From contig OZ244815.1 of assembly GCA_965220235.1 (NCBI GenBank), positions 992,001 to 1,056,000 on the forward strand: 64,000 nt of DNA. Reading direction: 5' to 3'. The stretch's first letter is position 1, and each line of letters begins with the position of its first letter. Of the stretch, positions 27,503 to 36,695 are shown piece by piece. This stretch comes from Bin55 sp965220235. GTDB taxonomy: Bacteria > Pseudomonadota > Gammaproteobacteria > Pseudomonadales > Azotimanducaceae. The notes under the pieces are model-generated. The model saw only the letters and a program-made list of their open reading frames with translations. It ran no database searches and was not told the origin of the DNA. The translations under genes and the position numbers were made by a program.

Positions 27503-28475
27503 AGACAAATTAGCGGCGGATGATTCCGTTGATGGAGCGACTCTTCACGCTTGGGAAGACTTACCTATAGCGACTGAGCTTCCGCGCTCACCAGGATATA
27601 TTCGCCGAGAAATTGCGGACTTCAGGGTCAAAGAAGTATTAGGGTTTGAGCCAACGGATGAGGGTGAGCATCTCTTGCTCCGCGTGCGTCGGTCAAATCT
27701 GACGACCCGAGAGGTACAGTACCGTCTAGCACATGAATTTGGTATCCAACCAAGGGACGTAGGGTACCTTGGTCTGAAAGACAAACGCAGTGTTGCAACG
27801 CAGTGGTTCAGCTTGCCCGTACCCTCTCCATCAAGACCGACCGTCGTACCTGACGTGGAAATCTTGGAACAACGTCGACACCAGAGGAAGCTACGACCGT
27901 CGGATGGTTGTCAAAATTGGTTTGAGATTCTGATTCGAGACGTCAATACCGAAACGATTGACTTTAATCAGATGCAGTTTGTTCCAAATTACTTCGGTCA
28001 ACAACGATTTGGTCGGGACGGTCGTAACGTGACGGGCGCAATGGGGTGGGTCGAAAAAGGCAAACCACGTATTTCTCCATTCCTGAAGTCCATTTACCTT
28101 TCTTCTCTTCGCAGTTACGTTTTCAATCTCGTATTAGCGACACGTGTGAATCGTGGCGATTGGTGCGAGGTGATCGATGGTGATGTGGTATTGGATGGAC
28201 TTCCCAGTGGTCCGTTATGGGGTCGAGGACGGCTCTTGACAAGCGGACTCGCGCAGCAGATTGAACAAGATGCTGCGAATCGCGTTGGACCAGTCTCGGA
28301 AGCGTTGGAATGGGTCGGCTTAAAGCAAGCACGACGCTCTCTAGTGGTCGCACCAACGGATATGGATTGTGAGATCAATGGAGACGTCGCGGTCGTACGT
28401 TTCGCGTTGCCGTCAGGGAGTTTTGCTACGAGCGTGCTGCACGAATGTTTCGATTTGCAAGACCAACGAAATTGA
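27477..28475 (+). CDS. truD: tRNA pseudouridine(13) synthase TruD
   Basis: TruD makes pseudouridine 13 in tRNA-Glu. The catalytic Asp-102 lies in GYLGLKDKRSVATQWFSL, and NYFGQQRFGRDGRNV is the other diagnostic block. The DFRVKEVLGFEPTDEGEH region is at residues 48-65. It starts at TTG 27477, 26 bases inside ftsB, and has 332 residues against about 349 in E. coli. surE, commonly next, is missing and pcm starts 10 bases after the stop. Confidence 0.94.
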   Translation: MTTPKQTAEDKLAADDSVDGATLHAWEDLPIATELPRSPGYIRREIADFRVKEVLGFEPTDEGEHLLLRVRRSNLTTREVQYRLAHEFGIQPRDVGYLGLKDKRSVATQWFSLPVPSPSRPTVVPDVEILEQRRHQRKLRPSDGCQNWFEILIRDVNTETIDFNQMQFVPNYFGQQRFGRDGRNVTGAMGWVEKGKPRISPFLKSIYLSSLRSYVFNLVLATRVNRGDWCEVIDGDVVLDGLPSGPLWGRGRLLTSGLAQQIEQDAANRVGPVSEALEWVGLKQARRSLVVAPTDMDCEINGDVAVVRFALPSGSFATSVLHECFDLQDQRN

Positions 28476-28485
28476 TGGATTTCGC

Positions 28486-29148
28486 ATGTTTGGGATTGGA
28501 ATGACGTCTGCGCGAGCACGTGCGCGCTTGGTGAATAAGTTAGCCAGTCAGGATCTTGCGTCGACTGAAGTACTCGAAATCATGAACGAAGTTCCCCGAC
28601 ACGTGTTCGTTGATGAAGCGATCGCCCATCGGGCTTATGACGATACGGTGTTACCTATCGGTTTTCAGCAGACTATTTCACAACCTACGGTTGTTGCCAT
28701 GATGTCGAATGCAGCAGCTGGAGTTGCGGATCGTTCCAAAGTGCTCGAAATCGGTACGGGATGTGGTTATCAAACCGCCATCTTGTCGCGATTGTTCGAA
28801 GAGGTTTTCACGATTGAGCGAATAGAACCTTTGCATCTGCGAGCCCGTCGTACGTTAGCTAACCTTGAAATTGACAACGTTACATTTAAATTCGCTGACG
28901 GTCATGAAGGATGGCCTGAATATGGTCCATACAACGCTGTCATCGGTACAGCTAGCGCAGAGGACGTACCAGCAGAGTTGAGTGATCAAGTTGCATTGAA
29001 TGGTCGCCTCGTGATGCCGGTCAATGACCCACGCTTCGTCGGTCAATCACTGGTCCAGTGGCAACGGACAGAGACAGGATACAGGAAAAGCGATCTTTGT
29101 GGTGTCCGGTTTGTCCCAATGTTGAAAGGAATCGAAGCGACATCATGA
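28486..29148 (+). CDS. pcm: Protein-L-isoaspartate O-methyltransferase
   Basis: Pcm repairs isoaspartyl damage using S-adenosylmethionine. SAM motif I is VLEIGTGCGYQTAIL, and the N-terminal block VPRHVFVDEAIAHRAYDDTVLPIG followed by QTISQPTVVA is diagnostic. I take the ATG at 28486, giving MFGIGMTSARARARL. ATG 28501 (MTSARARARL) is an equal alternative matching shorter homologs. The product has about 220 residues. Its stop overlaps the next gene in an ATGA. Confidence 0.94.
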   Translation: MFGIGMTSARARARLVNKLASQDLASTEVLEIMNEVPRHVFVDEAIAHRAYDDTVLPIGFQQTISQPTVVAMMSNAAAGVADRSKVLEIGTGCGYQTAILSRLFEEVFTIERIEPLHLRARRTLANLEIDNVTFKFADGHEGWPEYGPYNAVIGTASAEDVPAELSDQVALNGRLVMPVNDPRFVGQSLVQWQRTETGYRKSDLCGVRFVPMLKGIEATS

Positions 29149-29987
29149 CGTGGTTCGGACTATGTTGGCGCGGAGTTTTGATGGGCATAGTTGAAGTGCT
29201 ACCCGGGATTTCTGGTGGCACCGTCGCGTTGCTGACGCAGATTTACGAGAGGCTCATTGATGCCCTTAGCCAAATCGCCCAATTTCGTGCTACCGATGCT
29301 GATCGCGGGTCTTGGATAGCCTCGCTGAAATTTCTTGCGCAGCTTGGACTCTGGATGGTGTGCGGCTTTGTCGCGTCGATGTTGACGATTCTGGAGTTCG
29401 TGAATCGAGAACCTCACCTATTTTGGGGTGCTGTATTAGGAATCATCATTGGAGCAGTTGTTCAGCTTTCGCGCGCTGCGAATCGAAAGGACTTGGTCCG
29501 ATTCGTGCCGCTTGGGTTACTCGTTGGGATCCCGGTCGTCGCACTACCGGCTACATCTCTGGAGCCGCCATTGTGGATGTTCGCGGTTGGTGGTATCGGT
29601 GCGTTTAGCGCTTGGATTCTTCCAGGTATATCTGGTTCAATGATGCTGTTACTAATGGGCCTATGGCTACCGACACTTGAAGCTGTACGACACTTGGAAA
29701 TGACGAAACTTGCACTGTTTGCGGGTGGCATGGCGTTAGCGTTTGCGGTCGTACCGAGAATACTTGCGAGAGGCGTCCGTCGATATCGCCAGCCCATGCT
29801 TGCATTCTTTATCGGACTCGTGGCAAGTACGCTATATCGAGCATGGCCGTGGCGATCGGATGCAGGTTTCCCGGAGTTGCCTACATTTGGTATGGAATCG
29901 CAGTTACTTGCGGTCGTTGTATGCATGATCCTCGGTTGTGCGTGCGTGTTAATTCTTATGCGTCTAGTGGAGCGTGATATTGCTTAA
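29145..29987 (+). CDS. DUF368 membrane protein, probable undecaprenyl-phosphate translocase (PopT family)
   Basis: This is a polytopic inner-membrane protein of 280 residues with about eight hydrophobic segments. The start MTWFGLCWRGVLMGIVEVLPG and following ISGGTVALLTQIYERLI form the DUF368 signature, and a second internal copy PGISGSMMLLLMG lies near residue 155, as expected for the inverted-repeat fold. DUF368 members have been shown to recycle undecaprenyl phosphate across the membrane. Assigning that role here follows from family membership. It sits between pcm and nlpD and overlaps both, linking it with cell-envelope genes. Confidence 0.85.
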   Translation: MTWFGLCWRGVLMGIVEVLPGISGGTVALLTQIYERLIDALSQIAQFRATDADRGSWIASLKFLAQLGLWMVCGFVASMLTILEFVNREPHLFWGAVLGIIIGAVVQLSRAANRKDLVRFVPLGLLVGIPVVALPATSLEPPLWMFAVGGIGAFSAWILPGISGSMMLLLMGLWLPTLEAVRHLEMTKLALFAGGMALAFAVVPRILARGVRRYRQPMLAFFIGLVASTLYRAWPWRSDAGFPELPTFGMESQLLAVVVCMILGCACVLILMRLVERDIA

Positions 29988-30915
29988 TCGGATTTGGTGT
30001 ACGGTCTTATTGGTAGCAGTTGCAGGATGCGTCGCGAAAGCGCCAGCACCCGTCATCGATAAGTCACGACAGAGCGACCATGCGTATGCGGAGAGCCAAT
30101 CTGTGTGTCAGGCAAAAACAGCAGAGGAGTTTTGTCACGTTGTGGAACGAGGCGACACGCTGTATGCGATCTCCCGACGTTACGGGTTAAAAGTGGTGGA
30201 AATCGCTTCTCGCAATGAAGTCAAAGCGCCTTACATCATCCGCCCAGGTGAATTACTCGTAGTTAGGCAAGGAGATGAGCCAGTGAGTGCTCCAGCGCAG
30301 GCGACGCCTACGCAAATTACTCAAACTGAAGCACAGACCTCGCAGCCTATACCAATCGACGAAGCAAAGTCCGCGACAGTTGAACCGAAAAAACAACCCG
30401 TGCCCACACCAGTAGCAGCAGAAACGCAATCAGCTCCTCCGTCTACATCAGCAAGCGCCCCGTCGGATACCAATACCACGAAAGCGCCTCAGGTCCCACT
30501 GAAGATGACCTTGCGAACCACTCGCACCAAGTCAGGTTGGCAATGGCCGGTACCGTACGAACCCACGTCCAACACCGATAAGAAAGGTCTGGAGTATCGA
30601 CTAGCTGACGACACGGAGGTTGTCGCTGCTATCGGAGGTAAGGTGATTTATGCGGGAGCGGGTTTAAATAAGTTTCGCCATTTGATCATTGTGGACTCTG
30701 CGACAGCGCACCTTGTCGCATATGAGTTCAATACAGCGCACAATATCACGGAAGGGCAGGGCATTAGTCGGGGCGATACGATTACGCGAATAACGCGTGG
30801 CAATGATGATGCATCGACCGATACGGAGCGCTATCGTCAGTTTCGATTTGAGATTTGGGCAAACGGTAAACCGCTGAATCCTGACAGAGTGATCGCGGCC
30901 GCGTCGCGTAATTAG
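29974..30915 (+). CDS. nlpD: NlpD-like lipoprotein with LysM and LytM-type domains
   Basis: NlpD activates the amidase AmiC for septal peptidoglycan splitting. A GTG start at 29974 gives a lipoprotein signal ending in the lipobox LVAVAGC (Cys near 19). A LysM domain follows at about 48-92 (VERGDTLYAISRRYGLKVVEIA), then a Pro/Ala/Thr/Gln-rich linker to about residue 175, then an M23-like domain (SGWQWPVPYE, GGKVIYAGAGLN, FEIWANGKPLNP). The M23 zinc ligands are not intact, as expected for an activator. rpoS, which normally follows nlpD, is absent. Confidence 0.9.
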   Translation: MILLNRIWCTVLLVAVAGCVAKAPAPVIDKSRQSDHAYAESQSVCQAKTAEEFCHVVERGDTLYAISRRYGLKVVEIASRNEVKAPYIIRPGELLVVRQGDEPVSAPAQATPTQITQTEAQTSQPIPIDEAKSATVEPKKQPVPTPVAAETQSAPPSTSASAPSDTNTTKAPQVPLKMTLRTTRTKSGWQWPVPYEPTSNTDKKGLEYRLADDTEVVAAIGGKVIYAGAGLNKFRHLIIVDSATAHLVAYEFNTAHNITEGQGISRGDTITRITRGNDDASTDTERYRQFRFEIWANGKPLNPDRVIAAASRN

Positions 30916-30936
30916 GTTCCGTCGTGAGCTAAATCT

Positions 30937-33096
30937 CTAGTCCGCTAAATCCATTACGTTCAGAATGAACGCGTATTCCTCCGCGACCTCTCGCAAAGAG
31001 TCATAGCGCCCTGAAGGACCGCCGTGTCCTGCTCCCATCTCAGTTTTCAGAATGAGAGGATTGTTGTCGAGCTTTAAGTGTCGAATTTTCGCGACCCACT
31101 TCGCCGGTTCCCAGTAAGTCACGCGAGGGTCGTTCAATCCAGCGGTCACGAATAGAGGCGGGTATGAGGCCGCCTTGAGTTGATCGTACGGTGAGTAGGA
31201 GAGGATGTATTCAAGGTCGTCCTTATTCTCAATGGGATTTCCCCACTCAGGCCACTCGATCGGTGTTAACGGGAGGGAATCGTCAAGCATCGTGTTGAGT
31301 ATGTCAACGAAAGGTACATGCGCCGCGACCGCTCCCCAAAGATTAGGCGCTTGATTGATTGCGGCGCCCATAAGCGATCCACCGGCGCTGCCACCAGCTA
31401 TCGCGATTCGACCGACCGCTGTGTATTTCTCGTCGATTAGATGACGGGCGACATCGACGAAATCATTGAACGTGTTCGTACGGTTTCGGAGTTTGCCGTT
31501 TTCATACCAGTGATATCCGAGCTCCGAACCTCCTCGTATGTGTGCGATCGCATATACGAATCCTCGATTAACCATCGAAAGGATGGTTGTCCGAAAATAT
31601 GGATCCATTGTCGCCCCATAGGCACCATAGCCGTAGAGATAAAGGGGTGCTGATCCGTCACGTAATGTGCCTTCTTGGTAGAGAATAGATATAGGAACCT
31701 TGACACCATCACGCGCGGTCGCAAATATCCGTTCCGTGACATACTGCTTCGGATCGTGGCCACTTGGGATTTTTTGCACTTTTCGCGTGTGCAAATTTCC
31801 GGTCGCGAATTCGTAGTCGTAGGTCGTTTCAGGAGTCGTCAGAGATGAGTACTCGAATCTAAGTGAATCGGGATCGGATTCAGGATTGGCACCAAACCAC
31901 AAACTGTAGGTTGATTCAGAAAACGGAATCGACTTGCGTTGACCTGCTGTATCGAGGATTTGAATGGTTTCTAAGCCGTTCTCCCTCGCGGCAACGACAA
32001 TATAGGATTCAAAAGCTACGACGTGCGTAACGTATCGGTCGTCTGTCGGTTCGAGCAATGGCTCCCATTGGTCGATGCCCGGAGAATGTTCAGGCGCAAC
32101 TACGAGACCGAAATTCTTGTGCTGATCGTTCGTACGAATCACAAACTGATCACGATGGTGGTCGACATCGTATTCGTGCTGATGGCGTCGTGGCGCGATT
32201 AACACGAGATCTGAATCTGGTACGTCGAGCGCTAATACTCTGACTTCACTCGTGATGTTCGATGCTGTACTTACGATCAGATAGTCTCGTGAAGTTGATC
32301 GATCGATGTCTACGAAGAACCCTTCGTCATGTTCCTCGTATACCAGGACATCTTCGCTTATGTCGGTTCCAAGTGTGTGTTCCAGAACTCGATAGGGTCG
32401 CCAGTTCTCGTTGTTGACGACGTAAAACAAGGATTTGCCGTCATTGCGCCACACCGATTCACCGGTCGTGTTAGGTATTTCGATCGGCAAATGTTCATTC
32501 GACTCAAGATCCAAGATTCGTAGCGTATACCGTTCGTTTCCTGAGAAATCCACGCCATAAGCGAGATACCGATCGCTCGGGTCAATCGAAAATCCTCGTC
32601 GTTGAAAGTAATCTCTGCCTTCGGCTAGAAGATTCTCATCTAAAACAAGCTGTACTTCGGATGCAGGGGGAGCTAGTTTGTCAACTGACGACTGAGTATC
32701 CACCGACCAGCGAACGTGTTGGCGATATTGTTTGCCGGGAAGATATCGATTCTGGTATATGTACTTGCCATCGCGTACGGGTACCGAAGATTCGTCTTCA
32801 ACCTGGCGTCCCTTTATTTCCTGAAAGAGTTGCTCCGTTAGATCCTGAAGCGGTACCATGCGGCGCTCGAAATATTCGTTTTCAGCTTTCAGGTACTCGA
32901 GCACGTCCTCGTCATCAACATTTGGGTAGGACGAGTCTTTTAACCAAAAATACGGATCACTAAGCTCGATGCCATGGATGGTGCGGATGTGTTCGCGTCG
33001 GTCTGCGGTGGGCGGTTTGGTTAGATCATTGATGTCTGTCATTTGTGCGATAGCACTCGAGCTAAGTAGAGTGAAAATGAAGAAAGATAGGCGCAA
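30937..33096 (-). CDS. ptrB: Exported S9 family oligopeptidase B-like peptidase
   Basis: This prolyl-oligopeptidase-fold serine peptidase cleaves short peptides after basic residues in its best-studied homologs. The N-terminal signal peptide (MRLSFFIFTLLSSSAIAQ) is unusual, since E. coli PtrB is cytosolic. A seven-bladed propeller covers about residues 90-430. The catalytic domain has Ser in AIAGGSAGGSLMGAA near residue 570, Asp in VTAGLNDPRV and His in GAGHGGPSGR. The 719 residues are slightly longer than PtrB because of the signal. It is convergent with nlpD, with only 21 bases between. Confidence 0.88.
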   Translation of the reverse strand: MRLSFFIFTLLSSSAIAQMTDINDLTKPPTADRREHIRTIHGIELSDPYFWLKDSSYPNVDDEDVLEYLKAENEYFERRMVPLQDLTEQLFQEIKGRQVEDESSVPVRDGKYIYQNRYLPGKQYRQHVRWSVDTQSSVDKLAPPASEVQLVLDENLLAEGRDYFQRRGFSIDPSDRYLAYGVDFSGNERYTLRILDLESNEHLPIEIPNTTGESVWRNDGKSLFYVVNNENWRPYRVLEHTLGTDISEDVLVYEEHDEGFFVDIDRSTSRDYLIVSTASNITSEVRVLALDVPDSDLVLIAPRRHQHEYDVDHHRDQFVIRTNDQHKNFGLVVAPEHSPGIDQWEPLLEPTDDRYVTHVVAFESYIVVAARENGLETIQILDTAGQRKSIPFSESTYSLWFGANPESDPDSLRFEYSSLTTPETTYDYEFATGNLHTRKVQKIPSGHDPKQYVTERIFATARDGVKVPISILYQEGTLRDGSAPLYLYGYGAYGATMDPYFRTTILSMVNRGFVYAIAHIRGGSELGYHWYENGKLRNRTNTFNDFVDVARHLIDEKYTAVGRIAIAGGSAGGSLMGAAINQAPNLWGAVAAHVPFVDILNTMLDDSLPLTPIEWPEWGNPIENKDDLEYILSYSPYDQLKAASYPPLFVTAGLNDPRVTYWEPAKWVAKIRHLKLDNNPLILKTEMGAGHGGPSGRYDSLREVAEEYAFILNVMDLAD

Positions 33097-33264
33097 TTTG
33101 GTATTCCGTAGATTTGCTGCTGAGTCGACGGTACGAAACGTTTGTTGCGGGGCGATTCGCGGGGGATTTTTCTGCGTCCGATAAGCGTATCGAATACGTT
33201 GTTAGAGAACGATCCTATGGAAGGAAGACGGTTGGTTTTGAAAATGCGCTTTTCGTGGAATCGA

Positions 33265-33588
33265 TTAGCGCTCTAGATACTTCAGCTTGTTTGGGACTTC
33301 ACGCCACTCAGCTTCGTCTGGTAGCGCATCTTTCTTTTCAGCGATATTAGGCCAAATCTCGGCCAACTCAGCGTTAAGTTCAAGAAATCCTTCCTGGTCA
33401 GCTGGTAGTTCATCCTCTGAAAAAATTGCGTTCACTGGGCACTCGGGTTCGCATAGCGCGCAGTCGATGCACTCATCGGGGTGAATGACGAGCATATTAG
33501 GACCTTCGTAAAAGCAATCGACTGGACAAACTTCCACGCAATCAGTGAGCTTGCACTTAATGCAGGAGTCTCCGATAACGAAAGTCAT
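33265..33588 (-). CDS. fdxA: 7Fe ferredoxin FdxA
   Basis: This small electron carrier binds one 3Fe-4S and one 4Fe-4S cluster. The cysteines are in CIKCKLTDCVEVCPVDCF (N-terminal) and CIDCALCEPECPVNAI, and the extended C-terminal tail with PNIAEKKDALPDA-like sequence is typical of the Azotobacter-type FdxA. At 107 residues it is the standard size. In Pseudomonas fdxA lies between rpoS and mutS, and mutS lies further along here, so the synteny is preserved apart from rpoS. Confidence 0.95.
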   Translation of the reverse strand: MTFVIGDSCIKCKLTDCVEVCPVDCFYEGPNMLVIHPDECIDCALCEPECPVNAIFSEDELPADQEGFLELNAELAEIWPNIAEKKDALPDEAEWREVPNKLKYLER

Positions 33589-33781
33589 TGCTTGAAGTAA
33601 ATATCCACACGAGTGACAAAGGCGCGGAATTTTACAGAGGAAATATCTAATTGACGCGATATTAGGCGTTTAGCTCGGTGAGCTGCTTGTTTTCAGTCCC
33701 ACCGCCCGACTGGTTCTTGAACGTAATCGATCGTGACTGAGAACCCAAAGACAGTCAGATTCTCCCCAATTTCCTTGTGAA

Positions 33782-34240
33782 CTAACGAAGTATGTGTGGC
33801 TTCAGTTCGCCAAGTCTTAGCCGTTTGAAATTCGAGGTTAAGTAATTTGGATTTTCTTCAGCAAAACTCTCGTGCGCCCAACGTGCCGTGTCATCATCTT
33901 CATACAAGCCTAAATAAATGATGTAGTGGATGGATTCGTCGTAGGAAAGTCTTGCACCATAGAGTTGAATGCTCGAGTGGAACTGCATAAACAGGTGTGC
34001 CTGCGTTTCGTCAGTAAAACTCGCGATTTGCGCGACAACCAAATTGCTATCAAGATCGGCGAGATGTGCCGTTTCCTTGGGTCGGTACGCAAGCAGGGTA
34101 TAGATTGGCGTGACCTGCGCCACCGAGCGCGCGGACCTTGTTGGGGGCTCTTGTGATTGTGCAAACTGAACCATTGCGAAGCAATGCACCGTAAACGCGG
34201 CAAGAAGCGCAATGCGTTTGAATCCAAGTGTGTTAAACAT
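33782..34240 (-). CDS. SPOR-domain-like secreted protein of unknown role
   Basis: I do not recognise a named family. From the ATG at 34240 a signal peptide runs to about residue 30 (LLAAFTVHCFAMVQFAQSQ). Residues 60-135 resemble a SPOR peptidoglycan-binding domain: LVVAQIASFTDETQAHLFMQ, then YIIYLGLYEDDDTARWAHESF, the two halves of the usual beta-alpha-beta repeat. Such domains bind denuded glycan at division sites. An in-frame ATG at 34306 would add 22 residues before the signal, so the shorter form is preferred. It stands alone between fdxA and the kinase gene. Confidence 0.6.
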   Translation of the reverse strand: MFNTLGFKRIALLAAFTVHCFAMVQFAQSQEPPTRSARSVAQVTPIYTLLAYRPKETAHLADLDSNLVVAQIASFTDETQAHLFMQFHSSIQLYGARLSYDESIHYIIYLGLYEDDDTARWAHESFAEENPNYLTSNFKRLRLGELKPHILR

Positions 34241-34413
34241 GCGAATCTGAGAAGTGCTTTGACCGTTACCGTTCAAAACGGCGTTCAATCGGAACTTGAC
34301 CGACATTTTTTGAGTTTCAACTGCTCATAGTAAAGCATTTTTGGATAAATCGTGAAGCTCTTTAGTCAATGGATGCCTTCTTGATTGAGCTAGGCTGTTT
34401 GTTAGATCGTGTT

Positions 34414-35454
34414 CTAGTCCCCAGGCATTCGAGCGATGACCTGGTTTGCATCCGCGATGACATCATCGAATAGATTCGCCGCTCGTTCATAAGGCACTCG
34501 CTTGTACGCGGGATCTCTGGACAGATCCGGGCGTGCGTCAATCCAGCCAATATGTACTAAATGCCTGATGACATCGAAAAGCGGGACGAGCTCTTTAACC
34601 CATGTTTCTAAGCGCCGTTTTTCTTCGTATCCCTTGAATAGAGCTCTCAGTAGCGGTACTCGCTGTACAGGTTTCTGAACCTCACTTAGTGCAACCGCGA
34701 AATCGTACGTGTGCCAACCAAAACCCGCATCGTCGAAGTCGATGATGTGAAGGTTCTGTCCATGCGAAATCAGATTTCCCGTATGTAGGTCAGCGTGGAT
34801 GAGCGAATAAACATCACGACTCTTTGGTAATTGTGCGAGAAGAGCGTAAATCTCGTCGCGCATCGCAAGTAAATGAGCGAGTTGCTTTCGTGTAAGTTCG
34901 CTCGCTTCCCAAAATCGACCCCAAAACGGTTGATCTCCCATAAGTCCGTTCTCATCAAACGAATGCCTTTCAAAACCATGTGGTGGTACCCAGGCTGATG
35001 CTTGCTCATGTAAGGTGGCGAGTAAGCGTCCAACGTCCTGATAAATTCGGGCGAGATTTTGCGTGTTTTGGGAATCACGGGACATTTCGCGCAATGACCG
35101 CCCGTCGACCCATTGGAGCAACCCCACGTTTCGAGGGCTCCCTTCAACAAGGACCTGAGCGTATCTCTGACCTTCATTCGTCCGCACCGAAACTGGCACG
35201 TCAATGCCCTCTGACAGAAGGGCTTCAGTCCAAACTTGCTCGGAAATTAGTTCCGAAAGAGTGTGGTATTCGGGACGGTGTATGCGAAGTACAAAGCGAT
35301 CTTTGTCTGAACTTTCTACATAGAAACTTACGTTTTCAGCTCGTGAAACAAGACTGACATGTGTTGCGGAAACAGGGAATTGCTGCAATGCTTCATTGGC
35401 GCAGGCAAGCCAATCGACGTGCACCTCAGGCTTTGACGACGTCTGAGTATGCAT
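34414..35454 (-). CDS. APH/choline-kinase-fold phosphotransferase
   Basis: The protein has the aminoglycoside-phosphotransferase fold. The catalytic loop is IHADLHTGNL (Asp, Asn) and the metal-binding segment is IIDFDDAGFGWHTYDFA, near residues 215-250. The substrate of this fold cannot be read directly; relatives phosphorylate choline, ethanolamine, hydroxylysine, homoserine or aminoglycosides. The start may be ATG 35454, 29 bases inside the preceding aminotransferase gene, or GTG 35424. The tight overlap with a class-III PLP enzyme of phospho-lyase type suggests phosphorylation of an amino alcohol, not antibiotic resistance; that is inference. Confidence 0.75.
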   Translation of the reverse strand: MHTQTSSKPEVHVDWLACANEALQQFPVSATHVSLVSRAENVSFYVESSDKDRFVLRIHRPEYHTLSELISEQVWTEALLSEGIDVPVSVRTNEGQRYAQVLVEGSPRNVGLLQWVDGRSLREMSRDSQNTQNLARIYQDVGRLLATLHEQASAWVPPHGFERHSFDENGLMGDQPFWGRFWEASELTRKQLAHLLAMRDEIYALLAQLPKSRDVYSLIHADLHTGNLISHGQNLHIIDFDDAGFGWHTYDFAVALSEVQKPVQRVPLLRALFKGYEEKRRLETWVKELVPLFDVIRHLVHIGWIDARPDLSRDPAYKRVPYERAANLFDDVIADANQVIARMPGD

Positions 35455-36670
35455 TGAGGAATTCGTCCGCGTGGTCTTGTTCGAACACCAGAGGAGGTCT
35501 GAGTTTGAGCACGTTTCCGAACGCGCCTGCGTTACCGATAAGGAAACCACGATCTTTTAGACTGTTCACGATACGCACGGCGCCTTCGCGATCTGGCTTC
35601 TTTGTTGTACGTGATTCGACCCATTCGATCGCGACAAACAATCCCTTCTGCCGCGTATCTCCGACGTGATCCACGTCTTCGTTAATGGATTCAAGTTGAC
35701 GAGCAAGGTACCGTCCTACCGTTGCGGAATTGCGTACCAGTTTCTCTGACTCAAAGACGTCTAGTACCGCATTTCCAGCGGCTGCTTGCAACGGCGATGA
35801 CGCAAACGTATTGAAATAGCCGCTGCCGAGTCGGAATTTTTCTACGTACTCCCGCGACGACGCAGTCGCAGCTAGTGGCACACCCGCACCTAGAGGTTTA
35901 CCCATGGTCACGATATCAGGTATGAAATCGCTCTCTTCGTAACCCCACCAATTTCCGCTTCGACCCAGACCCGCCTGTACTTCGTCGGCGATCACGACTC
36001 CGCCTGCTTTTCGAACTAGCTCGCTAGCTTCGCGTATGAAGCCTTGTGGGATATCAGGCAATCCTTCGTTCGCACATAACGAGCAAATCAACATGCCGGC
36101 CACTTTCGTGTTTTCGGTTTTAAACGCGGCTAGCTGCTCGTCGACTCGATCGAGAAAGTACTGCCCCTTGTCTTGCGCGTCGCACCGATACGACTCGGGG
36201 AATGGAATTGGTTTGATGAGTTTAGAACCACGTGCGCGCGTCAGTTGGCGCACGGCAGCTGAGTTACCGTGATAGGCGGCGTTCGTACAGATAAAGCCTT
36301 CACCCTCTGTTACGGTGCGTGCCATCAGCATCGCTACTTCATTCGCTTCGGTTCCAGTGCAGGACATCACAACACTTTCGATGCCATCATGGTGGGTGGC
36401 GACGAGGCGTTCTGCGTAGCTGAGAATCCCTTCGTGTAGGTAACGGTTGTGAACGTTGAGGGTCGCAACTTGCGAGTTGATCGCCTCGACGAGGTGTGGG
36501 TGGCAATGCCCTATGCACGGTACGTTGTTGTACATGTCAACATACTGACGATCGTCTTCGTCGAATAGGTAGACGCCATCGCCGCGTACGAGAGTAAGCG
36601 GTTCTTGGTAGAACAGGTGAGCACCACGGCCGAATATTTCTTGCCGTCTCTCATAAAGGGCTTGACTCAT
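35426..36670 (-). CDS. Class-III PLP enzyme resembling ethanolamine-phosphate or phosphohydroxylysine phospho-lyase
   Basis: This is a fold-type I, class-III aminotransferase family protein of 414 residues. The N-terminal stretch YNNVPCIGHCHPHLVEA and NRYLHEGILSYAERLVAT resemble ETNPPL and PHYKPL phospho-lyases more than ordinary aminotransferases. The PLP lysine lies in IVTMGKPLGAGVPLAA near residue 267, and the cofactor Asp in IADEVQAGLGRSG. It lies 25 bases downstream of mutS and overlaps the kinase gene, so the two probably act in sequence. An aminotransferase role with pyruvate or oxoglutarate remains possible. Confidence 0.75.
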   Translation of the reverse strand: MSQALYERRQEIFGRGAHLFYQEPLTLVRGDGVYLFDEDDRQYVDMYNNVPCIGHCHPHLVEAINSQVATLNVHNRYLHEGILSYAERLVATHHDGIESVVMSCTGTEANEVAMLMARTVTEGEGFICTNAAYHGNSAAVRQLTRARGSKLIKPIPFPESYRCDAQDKGQYFLDRVDEQLAAFKTENTKVAGMLICSLCANEGLPDIPQGFIREASELVRKAGGVVIADEVQAGLGRSGNWWGYEESDFIPDIVTMGKPLGAGVPLAATASSREYVEKFRLGSGYFNTFASSPLQAAAGNAVLDVFESEKLVRNSATVGRYLARQLESINEDVDHVGDTRQKGLFVAIEWVESRTTKKPDREGAVRIVNSLKDRGFLIGNAGAFGNVLKLRPPLVFEQDHADEFLNAYSDVVKA

Positions 36671-36695
36671 GTGTGCCTCGTTAATTCGGTTTGAT

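Noticed and set aside
34414..35454. Aminoglycoside resistance gene
   Set aside because: The fold is shared with metabolic kinases and the gene overlaps a phospho-lyase-like PLP gene after mutS, so resistance is not supported.
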